NCBI RefSeq assembly: GCF_963082655.1
Contig: NC_081554.1
Span: forward strand, 49,751,169-49,815,168
Length of the DNA stretch: 64,000 nucleotides
Direction: 5' to 3'
Source of the DNA: Stomoxys calcitrans
Lineage: Eukaryota; Arthropoda; Insecta; Diptera; Muscidae
Shown here: positions 23,030 through 33,702 of the stretch, piece after piece
Layout: each line of letters opens with the position of its first letter
Numbering within the stretch: the first letter of the stretch is position 1
The notes under the pieces: model-generated
Database searches by the model: none
What the model was told of the DNA's origin: nothing
The model's input: only the letters and a program-made list of their open reading frames with translations
Translations under genes and position numbers: made by a program

Positions 23030-23705
23030 CCCAAAAATCAATTTGTGTTTTTTTGTATGTTCCATATAAACTTAAAGGGAGGACACCGTAGCGCAGAGGT
23101 TAGCATGTCCGCCTATGACGCTGAAGGTCTGGGGTTGAATCCTGGCGAGACCATCAGAATAAATTTTCAGCCGTGGCTTTCCCCTCCTAATGCTGGTAAC
23201 ATTTGTGAGGTAATATGCCATGTAAAAACTTCTCTCCGAAGAGGTGTCGCACTGCGGCACGCCGTTCGGACTCGGCTATAAAAAGGAGGCCCCTTATCAT
23301 TGAACTTAAACTTGAATCAGACTGCACTCATTGATAGGTGAGAAGTTTGCCCCTGTTCCTTAGTGGAATGTTCATGGGCAAAATTTGCAAAATATAGACT
23401 CGAAAACGGTTGAACCAATTTTTTTGAAATGTTTAGATGGGGCAGACTAGTCCCGTGGTAAAAATATTTGATATCTGAAGGGGAGCGGACCGTCCCCCTT
23501 AAACTATAAACAAAAATTTAGTATCCACATTTAGGGTGGGCGCCTAGGGGATCCTCCCCAATCGGAAAACCCGCCAAATGAATAAAACGAACAATGACTA
23601 CAATATGGAACTCAAATGAAAGATATTTGAGAGTAAAAAATAAATCTGACACCCAGTCCCAAATCGAACATATATACCGACCATGAGAATATAAGGTTCA
23701 CAGAA
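23030..23705 (+). mobile_element. Helitron-like element, 5' part, split by a SINE
   Basis: AAAATCAATTTGTGTTTTTT begins the family 5' block; it is broken at about 23,073 by a SINE and resumes at 23,392 (ATATAGACTCGAAAACGG, then ATATCTGAAGGGGAGCGGAC). One or two satellite monomers follow (CAATATGGAACTCAAATGAA, ACATATATACCGACCATG). The paralogue at 15,795 shows the uninterrupted arrangement. Confidence 0.6.
23074..23391 (+). mobile_element. tRNA-derived SINE, full-length
   Basis: Box A GTAGCGCAGAGGTTAGCATG and box B GGGTTGAATCCTGG are followed by the body (CGGCACGCCGTTCGGACTCG, GCTATAAAAAGGAGGCCCC) and 3' end TTCATGGGCAAAATTTGCAA. The flanks ATATAAACT and ATATAGACT suggest a 9-bp target duplication with one mismatch. 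It sits inside a Helitron-like 5' block. It should be transcribed by pol III if at all; ORF 22,970-23,281 is not a gene. Confidence 0.9.
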
Positions 23706-24195
23706 AAAAATGCAAATCGGTTGAGAAATCACGAAATTAATTGACCCAATTAATTTCTCAATTTAAACAGCTACAACCACGAAAATTATAATATCGATCA
23801 CCATTTTTGAAAAAGTAATTGAAAACTTTTTCAATTAAAAAAATTGCATACTCAATTAAAAATATTATTGAAATTTTTTAATTTTTCAATTAATAATTTA
23901 TTTGATCCAATGAAAAATGATTGAAATTTTTTGAAAATTCCAATTACTTTCCATATTTGGTACACAAATGTTTACCTCCTGGAACATGAACTTGGGGTGA
24001 ACAGGGTTCTTCAAGAAATTGCGGGTGTCGTTTAGGGGAGCCCTATAGAATTGTTTTTTGTTATCTTAGCAGTGTGTGCGAACTGAGGCGACACCTCATG
24101 GCCGAAAGAAGGACTCCACCTGGTTAATCTGGCATGTAGAACCGGTTATCATGGTATTGCTATAGATTTGCCGAAATGTGGGACACATGGGTCTT
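23706..24195. other. AT-rich DNA with poly-AATT inverted tracts
   Basis: Between 23,740 and 23,950, runs such as TTGACCCAATTAATTTCTCA, CAATTAAAAAAATTG and ATTTTTCAATTAATAATT form several local inverted repeats. No gene. Confidence 0.4.
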
Positions 24196-24199
24196 TAAA

Positions 24200-24378
24200 A
24201 TCTCCTCAAGAAATTTTCTCTAAAGACAAAATTTTAAGAAATTTTCTTTAAAGACAAAATTTCAAGAAATTTCTCTAAAGACAAATTTTCAAAAAATTTT
24301 CTGCAAGACAAATTTTGAAGAAATTCTCTCTGAAGACAAAATTTAAAATTTGCATGAAATTTTCGCTAAAGACCTTCA
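24200..24378 (+). repeat. 28-bp minisatellite, left remnant
   Basis: About six units of the TCAAGAAATTTTC / TCTAAAGACAAA family. The run stops at GCTAAAGAC (24,378), where a LINE fragment starts, and the same repeat restarts at 25,400. Confidence 0.8.
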
Positions 24379-25399
24379 AATCCAACATTCTGGAAAGGGC
24401 AAGAAAGACAAATTTTGTCCTATATACCTGCAAGAGTGCCATTGGCAAAAGTTGGGGGTTTAGACCGCGTGTTATACATTGTGTATATACTGCAGTTGTC
24501 AAACCTATTATGCTATATGGTGTTGTGGTCTGGTGGACGGCGCTTCAAAAGTCCACCTATTGCTCAATACATAACCGGATCAAAGAGATGGCTTGTTTTT
24601 GCATCACAGCTGCACTGGGGACGAAACCATCTGCTATACCGAATTTAATGCTACATCTTATGCCTCTGGACATTGTGGCTAGATAAATTGCAGCTACCAC
24701 TGCCGTAAGGTTAAGGGAGCTTTCTCATTGGTCATGAGGCGGCTCCGAACACAGTGTTATCCTTGAAACAATATGCGATGCAATGTGGATTACACCCTAC
24801 CTGATCTGCCCTCGACCGTCGCAGATCTCTCAACGAGATGGCGGAACAGTTAAAAATTCACCTGTTCTGGGTGCTGGGCCATAGAGATATCCCAGGGAAT
24901 TGTAAAGCGGACGAGCTTGCCAGACTGGGAACTACCGTATGCCTCTAGCGACATGTAAGGTAAGTTTTCAGGTTCACGCCCGATGGACAACGAATGATAG
25001 ATGGTCACAAAGAGGTGGCATTGAGCATTCCAAAACTATCTGACCTAATCTAGACTTGAAGAGGACTACCCCTTTGCAGTCACTGAATAGCACAGACTTC
25101 TCAATCATTGTATCCGTCATGACAGGTCACTATCTTATCGGAAAACATGCTGACAGGCTGATAGTTTTTAGCAACGACTTTTGCAGAAGCTGTGAGGACA
25201 TCGAAGAAGAAGAGACTATAGAACACTTTCTGTGCGTGTGTCGCGCACTAGCAGTCAGAAGGAGTTCCACTTCAGGTTCTCATTTGAGAACCTGTCTGAT
25301 TTAGCGGATGTGAATTCGCAAGTTATTGGGCTTTTTAAAGCGATCTGGATGGTTCAACGATAGGAACTAGAAGGCATCTTCCTTCTTCTGTTCCTATGT
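24379..25399 (+). pseudogene. 5'-truncated LINE (RT C-terminus + RNase H + zinc knuckle)
   Basis: Starts inside the RT C-terminal region (KSAIGKSWGFRPRVIHCVYT; VVKPIMLYGVVVWWTALQKS; LMLHLMPLDIVAR). A broken RNase H follows whose last motif is complete (GHRDIPGNCKADELARLGTT, about 24,880-24,945). The C-terminal Cys/His motif CRSCEDIEEEETIEHFLCVC lies at 25,185-25,245. The 3' end reads CCTTCCTTCTTCTGTTCC, as at 11,880. Both flanks are 28-bp minisatellite, so this copy inserted into a pre-existing array. Not functional. Confidence 0.85.
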
Positions 25400-26990
25400 A
25401 AGAAATTTTCTCTAAAGACAATATTTCAAGAAATTTTCTCTAAAGACAAAATTTCAAGAAAATTTTCTCTAAAGACAAAATTTCAAGAAAATTTTCTCTA
25501 AAGACAAAATTTCAAGAAAATTTTCTCTAAAGACAAAATTTCAAGAAAATTTTCTCTAAAGACAAAATTTCAAGAAAATTTTCGCTAAAGACAAATTTTA
25601 AAGAAAATTTTCTCTAAGGACAAAATTTCAAGAAATTTTCTCTAAAGACATAATTTCAAGAAATTTTCTCTAAAGACATAATTTCAAGAAATTTGCTCTA
25701 AAGACAAAATTTCTATGAAATTTTCTCTAAAGACAAAATTTCAAGAAATTTTCTCTAAAGACAAAATTTCAAGAAATTTTCTCTAAAGACAAAATTTCAA
25801 GAAATTTTCTCTAAAGACAAAATTTCAAGAAATTTTCTCTAAAGACAAAATTTCAAGAAATTTTCTCTAAAGACAAAATTTCAAGAAATTTTCTCTAAAG
25901 ACAAAATTTCAAGAAATTTTCTCTAAAGACAAAATTTCAAGAAATTTTCTCTAAAGACAAAATTTCAAGAAATTTTCTCTAAAGACAAAATTTCAAGAAA
26001 TTTTCTCTAAAGACAAAATTTCAAGAAATTTTCTCTAAAGACAAAATTTCAAGAAATTTTCTCTAAAGACAAAATTTCAAGAAATTTTCTCTAAAGACAA
26101 AATTTCAAGAAATTTTCTCTAAAGACAAAATTTCAAGAAATTTTCTCTAAAGACAAAATTTCAAGAAATTTTCTCTAAAGACAAAATTTCAAGAAATTTT
26201 CTCTAAAGACAAAATTTCAAGAAATTTTCTCTAAAGACAAAATTTCAAGAAATTTTCTCTAAAGACAAAATTTCAAGAAATTTTCTCTAAAGACAAAATT
26301 TCAAGAAATTTTCTCTAAAGACAAAATTTCAAGAAATTTTCTCTAAAGACAAAATTTCAAGAAATTTTCTCTAAAGACAAAATTTTAAGAAATTTTCTCT
26401 AAAGACAAAATTTTAAGAAATTTTCTCTAAAGATAAAATTTCAAAATTTGAAGAAATTTTCTCTAAAGACAAAATTTCAAGAAATTTTCTCTAAAGACAA
26501 AATTTGAAGAAATTTTCTCTAAAGACAAAATTTCAAGAAATTTTCTCTAAAGACAAAATTTCAAGAAATTTTCTCTAAAGACAAAATTTCAAGAAATTTT
26601 CTCTAAAGACAAAATTTCAAGAAATTTTCTCTAAAGACAAAATTTCAAGAAATTTTCTCTAAAGACAAAATTTCAAGAAATTTTCTCTAAAGACAAAATT
26701 TCAAGAAATTTTCTCTAAAGACAAAATTTCAAGAAATTTTCTCTAAAGACAAAATTTCAAGAAATTTTTCTCTAAAGACAAAATTTCAAGAAATTTTCTC
26801 TAAAGACAAAATTTCAAGAAATTTTCTCTAAAGACAAAATTTCAAGAAATTTTCTCTAAAGACAAAATTTCAAGAAATTTTCTCTAAAGACAAAATTTCA
26901 AGAAATTTTCTCTAAAGACAAAATTTCAAGAAATTTTATCTAAAGGCAAAATTTCAAGAAATTTTCACCAATGACAAAATTATCTCGAAA
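25400..26990 (+). repeat. 28-bp minisatellite array (~57 units)
   Basis: Head-to-tail copies of a 28-base unit GAAATTTT + CTCTAAAGAC + AAAATTTC + AA, i.e. two 8-base inverted arms round a 10-base spacer. The middle (25,740-26,380 and 26,540-26,930) is almost invariant. Edge units differ (29-base forms with AAGAAAATTTTC at 25,450-25,610; TTTTAAG and TTTGAAG forms at 26,380-26,500). 28 is not a multiple of three, so no long frame exists. Confidence 0.95.
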
Positions 26991-27063
26991 GACAAATTGT
27001 TCAGTAAAATGTTCTTTAAATACCAAATTTTATTTATAATTTTTTATTCACTCTTAAGACAAT

Positions 27064-27382
27064 TGCAAATAGCAAATTTTGCCCATGAACATTCCATTAA
27101 GGAACAGGGGCAAACTTCTCACATATCAATGAGTGCAGTCCGATTTAAGTTTAAGCTCAATGATAAGGGGCCTCCTTTTTTTAGACGAGTCCGAACGGCG
27201 TGTCGCAATGCGACACCTCTTTGGAGAGATGTTTTACATGGCATAGTACCTCACAAATGTTACCAGCATTAGGAGGGGAAAACCACCGCTGAAAATTTTT
27301 ACTGATGGTCTCGCCAGGATTCGAACCCAGGCGCTCACCGTCATAGGCGGACATGCTAACCTCTGCGCTACGGTGGCCTCCT
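27064..27382 (-). mobile_element. tRNA-derived SINE with 13-bp target duplication
   Basis: A 319-bp minus-strand copy. Box B (complement GGATTCGAACCCAGG) is near 27,316-27,330 and box A near 27,350-27,370. The body has the complement of GGCTATAAAAAGGAGG, and the 3' end is TTTGCCCATGAA. Identical flanks CTCTTAAGACAAT at 27,051-27,063 and 27,383-27,395 are the target duplication. The target is itself a decayed minisatellite unit. The ORFs on either strand across it are not genes. Confidence 0.95.
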
Positions 27383-27399
27383 CTCTTAAGACAATGTTT

Positions 27400-28140
27400 T
27401 AAGCAAAATAGTCGTATTGTGCATCCCAGATACATTCTCTATTTATACCATCAAATTTCATACTGAAAGGTCATGACATTTTAGTTTAAAGCAAATCATG
27501 CATATACCCATTTTATTTGTTAATTACCCCTTTTGCTGTCATTTAATACGCCTTCTTTCAAATCGAATCGCATACTTCTGAAGTTTCAACAATTGTCCTC
27601 AATTTTGGCCTAAAAATAACATTCCTCCTGCAATCTAAAGAGAAAACTTTCAATTTCAAAATGTTTGCTGCTTCCACTTGGGCAAAACTTTTCCTAAAAT
27701 AACTACGACATAAAACACTACAGAAACAACGATAACAATTCCAAAACGATGGGAAGGAGTAGTCAAAACTTTTACTTTTCTTTTGTGGCTATAATTTATT
27801 ATTAAAAAGTTAACCGAGGAAAAGTGTAGATAATTTAATGTTTTCTCTCGCCTCCCTTACCCTCGGCTTTCCACCAAGCCACGCACCACTACAAGAACTA
27901 AATTCATAAATTAAACACGAAAAGTGTTCAAAAATGTTAATTAAGGCAAGAATGAATGAATAAGTAAATGAGAAATATAACAAAAGTTCTGTTTAAGTTC
28001 AATTCTACTGATGCGTGGGCGGATTTTTCTACAATACATGCAGTAAATGGAACTAAGAAAATTAGGTGAGGTGCCTTCGTAAACAAAATAAATAATTAAA
28101 AAAAAAAACAAAAAAATTATTTAAAAAAAAATTAAACATA
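27400..28140. other. Unannotated AT-rich DNA ending in an A-rich run
   Basis: No recognisable gene. 28,085-28,150 is A-rich low complexity that precedes a 150-bp-repeat element. Confidence 0.45.
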
Positions 28141-28149
28141 ATAAAAGAA

Positions 28150-29706
28150 GTAAAAAGGCATTAAGTTCGGCCGGGCCGAACTTTGGATACCCACCACCTC
28201 CGGTATATATGTAAACCCCCTTTCGTCAAAATCCGGTGAATATTGGCTAACTTATGCACCCAAATTCGGCACGGACACTGAGTTGTCTTTGTTAGTCATT
28301 GTTCAATTATGTAGAACAAAATATTCGTCTTTTTAGCAGCTTTATCGAAATATAAACCGATCTGAACCATAAAAGACACGGATATCGAAAAGCCTAACAT
28401 AAGTCACTGCGTCAAATTTCAAAATCGGATAATAAATGCACTTTTTATAGGGCCAAGACTTTAAATCGAGAGTACTTTCTATATGACACCCTTAACCAAA
28501 GTTGAACCGATGTGGACCAAATTAAACAAGGATATTATAATCATCTTATTTTATTATAACTCCACTACTATATATTGTACGTAGTTATATTTAATAGGGG
28601 CTGGTTTCAATCATATTTTATTCAGGTCCCGAGAACTCATATACAAGTTACATTCTGCTTTTTATGGGATTAAGACCCTTAATTGGAAGATCGTTCTATA
28701 TGGCAGCTATATCTTAATATAGTCCGATCTGAACCATATTGAGGTCGGATATCGGGAGTCTCAAAACAACTCACTGTTTCAAATTTCAGCAAAATCGGGT
28801 GATAAATAAAGCTTTTATGGGCTTCAGACCCTTTATCGACAGATCGGTCTATGTGACAGCTATATCTTAATATAGTCTGATCTGAACCATATTAAGGTTG
28901 GATATCGGGAGTCTCAAAACAACTCGCTGTTTCAAATTTCAGCGAAATCGGTTAAAAAATAAATCTTTTATGGGCTTCAGACCCTTTATCGGCAGATCGG
29001 TCTATATGGCAGCTATGTCCAAATGTAGTCCGCTTTAATCCATATTAAGGTCAGGTATAGGGAAGCTTAAATTAATCCACTGTTTCAAATTTCAGCGAAA
29101 TCGGATAGAAAATAAATCATTTATGGGCATTCGACCCTTTATCGGGAGATCGATCTATATGGCAGCTATATCTATTTGTAGTCCGATCTGAACCATATTT
29201 ACGTCAGATATCGGGAGGCTTAAAATAACCCACTGTTTCAAATTTCATCGAAATCGGGTAATAAATATATCTTTTATGGGCTTCAGACCCCTTATCGTGA
29301 GATCGGTCTATGTAGCAGCTATATCCAAATATAGTCTGATCTGAACCATATTTAAGTCAGACGTCGGGAAGCCTTAAGCAACTCACTATTTCAAATTTCA
29401 GCGAAATCGGATAAAAAATAAAGCATTTATGGGCATTAGACCCTTTATTGGCAGATCGGTCTATATAGTAGCTATATGCAAATATGGTCCGATTTGGCCC
29501 GTTCAAGAACTTAACTAGCGTGCATCAAAAAGACCTATCTGTGCCAAATTTCAGCTCAACATCTCAATTTTTAAGGCTGTAGAGTGATTACAACAGACCG
29601 ACGGACAGATTTAGAATTTTACAACGATCCGAAATATATATACATTGTAGGGTCGGAAATTGATATTTCGATGTATACCCCCTATCCTACGGTGGTGGGT
29701 ATAAAA
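28150..29706 (+). mobile_element. 150-bp-repeat element, subfamily 2 ('GGTGGGTAT' type), copy B
   Basis: The 5' end has AGTAAAAAGGCATTAAG, the palindrome TTCGGCCGGGCCGAA, then CTTTGGATACCCACCACC. Eight to nine monomers follow, each with GATCGGTCTATATGGCAGC, a CCGATCTGAACCATATT motif and a TTTCAGCGAAATCGG motif. The 3' end reads ACAGACCGACGGACAG, then TACGGTGGTGGGTATAAAA. The terminal ATACCCACCACC and GGTGGTGGGTAT are inverted copies. It carries no protein. The element class is unknown. Confidence 0.85.
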
Positions 29707-29794
29707 CTAATTAAAAAAAATAAGAAAATAAAAACAAAATAATTAAAAAAAAAATTATTAAGAAAATAATAATAAAATAATTATTAACTAATAA

Positions 29795-30510
29795 AAGCGT
29801 GCTAATCGAATCTTATACACCCTCCACCATGGATCGCATTTGTCGATCTCTCTCGGTATCAGTATCTCTTTTTAGGCAAACAAAGGATACAAGAAAAGAA
29901 TTGCTATATCAGGTTATGGGCCGATTTAAACTATTCTTAGTACAGTTGTTGAAAGTTATAACAAAAAGTCATGCAAAATTTCAGCTAAATCGGATAATAA
30001 TTGCGCCCTCTAGTGGCTCGAGAAGTCAAGACCCCAAATCGGTTTATAAGACAGCTACATCAGGTTATGGACCAATTGGAACCATTCTTAATACAGTTGC
30101 TGAAAGTCATAACAAAACACGTCATGCAAAATTTCAGCCAAATCGGATAGGAATTACTCCCTGTAGAGGCTCAAGACCCCAGATCGGTTTATATGACAGC
30201 TATATCAGGTTATGGACCGATTTGAACTATTCTTAGCACAGTTGTTGAAAGTCATAACAAAACACCTCATGAACAATTTCAGTCAAATCGGATAAGAATT
30301 GCGCCCTTTAAAAGTTGAAGAAGTCAAGACCCAAAATTGGTTTATATGGCAGCTATATCAAAACATGGACCGATTTTGAAACATGGACCGATATATCAAC
30401 TTAATATGTTATGACGATCAAGAATATATATACTTTGAGGGTTCTGAGACGAATATTTCGAGGTGTTGCAAACGTGATGACGAAAATAGCATGGTGGAGG
30501 GTATAAAAAC
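29795..30510 (+). mobile_element. 150-bp-repeat element, subfamily 1 ('GGAGGGTATA' type), copy C
   Basis: AAAAGCGTGCTAATCGAATC (palindrome partly lost), TATACACCCTCCACCATGG, three to four monomers (ATCGGTTTATATGACAGC; AAAATTTCAGCCAAATCGG), then GACGATCAAGAATATATATA and the inverted end ATGGTGGAGGGTATAAAAA. ORF 29,799-30,236 is a by-product of monomers whose length happens to stay in frame. Confidence 0.85.
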
Positions 30511-30529
30511 ATTTTATGACTTTCAAGTA

Positions 30530-31268
30530 AGTCAACTAAGTATGGTCTAAATCAGTCCATAACCTTATATAGCTGCTATATAAACCAATCTCCCGATTAT
30601 ACTTCTTGGGTTTCTAGAGGGCGCAATTCTTACCCGATTTGGCTGAAATTTTGCACATATCGTTTTGGAATAACTTCCAACAACTGTTTTAAGTATGGTC
30701 TTAATAAGTTTATATCCTGATTGAGCTGCCATATTAACCGATCTCCCAATTCTACTTCTTCAGCCTCTAGAGGGCGCAATTGTTATACAACTTGGTTGAA
30801 ATTTTGCACACGTCGTTTTGGTATGGCTTCCAACAACAGAGCCAAGTATGATCTAAATCTGTATAGAATCTGATATAGCCAATTTTGCATTTGTCGTTTT
30901 GGTATAACTTCCAACAACTGAGCCAAGTATCTAGAATCTGTCTAGAATCTGATATAGCCCCCATATAATCAGATCTCTCGATTTGACTTCCTGAACTGCT
31001 AGAGGGCGCAATTGTTATCTGATTTGGCTGAAATTTTGTGTGAGGTGTTTTGTTATGGCTTCCAACAACAGTTCTCAGTATGGTCTAAATCCGTCCAACA
31101 ACTTAAATAGCTGCATATAAACCGATCTCCCGATATGACTTTCTGAGCCTCTTGGGGGGGGGTCCCAATTATTACTCAAGTTGCCCGAAATTTTCGAAAT
31201 TTGTCTATGACTTGTACGTCATGGCAAGCACAGTCCATATCGGTTAATAACTTGATATAGCTCATATA
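30530..31268 (-). mobile_element. 150-bp-repeat element, subfamily 1, copy D (3' part)
   Basis: Minus-strand monomers (complement of GATCGGTTTATATGGCAGC near 30,580, 30,730, 30,965 and 31,120; TTGCGCCCTCTAGAGG). Broken at 31,268 by a mariner insertion; its 5' end is at 32,215-32,290. Confidence 0.8.
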
Positions 31269-32214
31269 CGAGGGCGGTTCGGAAACTTCTTAGCCTATCA
31301 ATGACAGAGATTAGTTTTTCAAAAATATTTTTATTTTTCTATATAATCTCCTGAAACTTCAATACACTTAGTCAAACGCTTATCTAGCTATTTTATCCTT
31401 TGATTAAAATAGTTTTCCTCAAGGTCTTCAAAATACTGGTTTACAACTGTAATTGCATCTACATTTGAGGTAAAACGCTAGCCAGCAAGGAATTTTTTTA
31501 GATTTGGGAACAGATAAAAGTCACTGGGAGCTAAATCAGGAGAATAAGGTGGATGGTCAAGCAACTCGTACTTTAATTCGTAGAAACACTCTTGTGCGCT
31601 GGTGCATTGCCTTTTGGAAAAAATATAATTTTGTGTAGAAAGCCAGGACGTTTTTCTCGAATTTTTGGTCGACTGTTAACAAATGCGGCACCCAGAAAGC
31701 TTTTTCATCTGTAGTTCTTCATACAAAATTAAATGGACTCGATTATTTGAGATGCCCGTGATATTAGCTATTTCACGCACTATTATTCGTCGATCATTTA
31801 ATACCATATCATGCACTTTGGCTACAATTTTTGTTGTTGTTGCTGTTTTTGGACGTCCATTACGTGGTTCATCTACAATGCTTGTACGACCACGTTTAGC
31901 AACCCAATTTTTTACTATTGCATATGAAGGAGCACTTTCACCTAAGACATTAACCATATCATTATGAATTTCTTGGCCCGATATACCTTTTTTATGTAAA
32001 TATTTAGTGATAACCCGCATTTCTAATTTTTCCATTGTAAAAAAATCGTGTATACGTCTTTTGTGAACACCTGTTTCTATATGAAGGAATTGCCAGTTCA
32101 AAACAAAATTTAACATGTGTTCATAGCAGAGATGTAAGTTTCCAAAACACTTAACTTTTTTCTGTTTATTCCGCGCTTTTTGTGCTAGGCTAAGAAGTTT
32201 CCGAATCGCCCTTG
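31269..32214 (-). mobile_element. Mariner-like transposon, internally deleted (946 bp)
   Basis: About 28-bp terminal inverted repeats (CGAGGGCGGTTCGGAAACTT at the left; complement of CAAGGGCGATTCGGAAACTT at the right), each flanked by TA (31,267-31,268; 32,215-32,216). A full mariner is about 1.3 kb. It inserted near the 5' end of a 150-bp-repeat element. TIRs differ from the TTGGGTTGCCC mariner at 41,875, so it is a separate family. Confidence 0.9.
31676..32035 (-). pseudogene. Mariner transposase, DNA-binding half only
   Basis: Starting at the Met of MEKLEMRVITKYLHKKG (position 32,035; the longer frame upstream is UTR), about 119 residues. The first helix-turn-helix (ISGQEIHNDMVNVLG / SAPSYAIVKNWVAKRGRTS) is followed by the linker DEPRNGRPKTA and a second HTH (IREIANITGISNNRVH). 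The frame then stops after KKLSGCRIC. Beyond it another frame gives PPYSPDLAPSDFYLFPNLKK, the region of the third catalytic Asp (about 31,545-31,600). The stretch with the first two catalytic Asp residues is missing, so the enzyme is dead. At most it could encode a DNA-binding fragment. Confidence 0.85.
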
Positions 32215-32292
32215 TATATTGAAAAAAGTTATTTAAAGAACTTGACAATAAAATTCGGCCCGGCCGAACTTGTCACGCTTTTACTTGTTAAT
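32215..32292 (-). mobile_element. 150-bp-repeat element copy D, 5' end
   Basis: The complement reads AACAAGTAAAAGCGTGACAA, then palindrome TTCGGCCGGGCCGAA (32,255-32,269), then ATTTTATTGTCAAG. It is the 5' end of the element whose monomers lie at 30,530-31,268, separated by the mariner. Confidence 0.8.
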
Positions 32293-32299
32293 TTTATTA

Positions 32300-33320
32300 T
32301 TTAAAACAAAAAAGGGATGTAATTTACATAGAAAATTTCGTTGCACTTAAGTTTTCAAAAAAAAATTGGCAAAATTTAATTTTCCTAGAAATAAACTTTG
32401 AAAAAAAATTTTCAAAAAAATTCTTAAAAAATTTTAAAATTTCATTTTCGGATACAATGTTTTTCAAAATAACTTTTTGTCTAATTTTAATTATTTATTT
32501 TTATTTTATAACGTAAATGAGTCAATTGAATACTCAATTCCATCTTTACTTTTAAATTTTTCTCTTCAACTCAGGTTCTTGACAGCCCTCCATCATATTC
32601 TTTGCTAATTTACTGGCTACATTTGTGCCCATAAAAAGAAAATCCAATTCAGCTGTCTAAGCAGCAGCATCGTCAAACATTGGACTTTGATGTAAAGCTA
32701 CCACGGCACTCGTTTGGCGTCAACACAATCCTTTTATGGCACCGAATGGTTAATAAAATTAATTGTTTTTTTATTCACTTTGAAATGGGCAATAAACATA
32801 TTTCAGTTTTCATTTGCCTTTCGAGGCAGCTCTGTTGTAGAAAATCCACATTTGTTTGGCAAAGCCACACCATCCGTGTTTAGTTTTAAATAAACAAACA
32901 TTAAATTGCCATTAAAACTTAGATGGATGGATGAATGGTTAGTTGGTTGGATGGGCCTGTGGTCTGACCATCGCAATGACAGGCCCAAGCACTGCCATCA
33001 TCATCATAAACATCTATGCACAATAAAATTGTCAACTAATTCCGTTGGATATAATAAACAATTTAAATATACATAATTAAAAAAAATTGGGCATGTTATT
33101 ATTTTCCACTACGCCGCATCATATATATTTCCGCTGTGTAATTTAAATTAGTTAAACGATTTTTTGTTGTTGCATGCGTGAAATTGTATAAAAGCAATTA
33201 GGCGCATTTTTTTTACAAATTCAACATTTAACGAACATCATTCAAAGCTGAAATTAAATTTGAAACATTTTATAATTATTTTTTTGGCATATTAACTCAT
33301 ATGCGAATATGAGGCAAACA
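32300..33320. other. Unannotated AT-rich DNA
   Basis: 32,330-32,470 has a few very decayed minisatellite-like units (CCTAGAAATAAACTTTG, AAAATTTTCAAAAAAATTC). The rest shows no gene or repeat. Confidence 0.4.
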
Positions 33321-33329
33321 TGTGTTTTA

Positions 33330-33702
33330 GTGTTTAAAAAAATTAATTCTAACTTTAAGAATTTTTTTGCCTAAACATTGCCAATTTCCAATGACTGAGA
33401 GCGACCACAAATAGTAAGGGGGAGGGCCCCCCTTAACCAAACAGATCTCAAAAACTACAGACCTCATATATGGCTGCATCGATTTAAGCGTATTTTTGTA
33501 TTGTCTCTTATTGCAATTCAAAAAAACACAAAATTGGTATAAAACTTTGGAACAAAAAAAGGGGGGACGCCCGACCCAAAACCCACCCAAACGGACATGT
33601 TGGTCGATCGGGACAATATGGGTGTCAAATGAAAGGTATTTACGAGTAGAGTAAGAACTTGATATAGAAATTTGACCCTAAGTGTTGGGAGCCCTTTTTT
33701 TC
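33330..33702 (+). repeat. Helitron-like element fragment
   Basis: It has GGGGGAGGGCCCCCCTTAAC, a GATTTAAGCGTATTTTTGTA motif, AAAATTGGTATAAAACTTTG, then one monomer (AAACGGACATGTTGGTCG, GTCAAATGAAAGGTATTTA). It ends where the minus-strand LINE begins. Confidence 0.55.

Noticed and set aside
23090..23160. tRNA gene
   Set aside because: A and B boxes are present, but there is no acceptor-stem pairing or anticodon arm, and the same head recurs in many SINE copies with a shared body.
25400..26990. CRISPR-like array of 28-bp repeats
   Set aside because: The repeats are directly abutting with no unique spacers, in a eukaryotic genome. It is a minisatellite. The same applies to 35,692-37,236 and 52,596-54,876.
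29799..30236. 145-residue ORF starting near CACCATGG (Kozak-like)
   Set aside because: The ATG is part of the conserved element end, and the protein is just translated 150-bp monomers. Other copies are not open.
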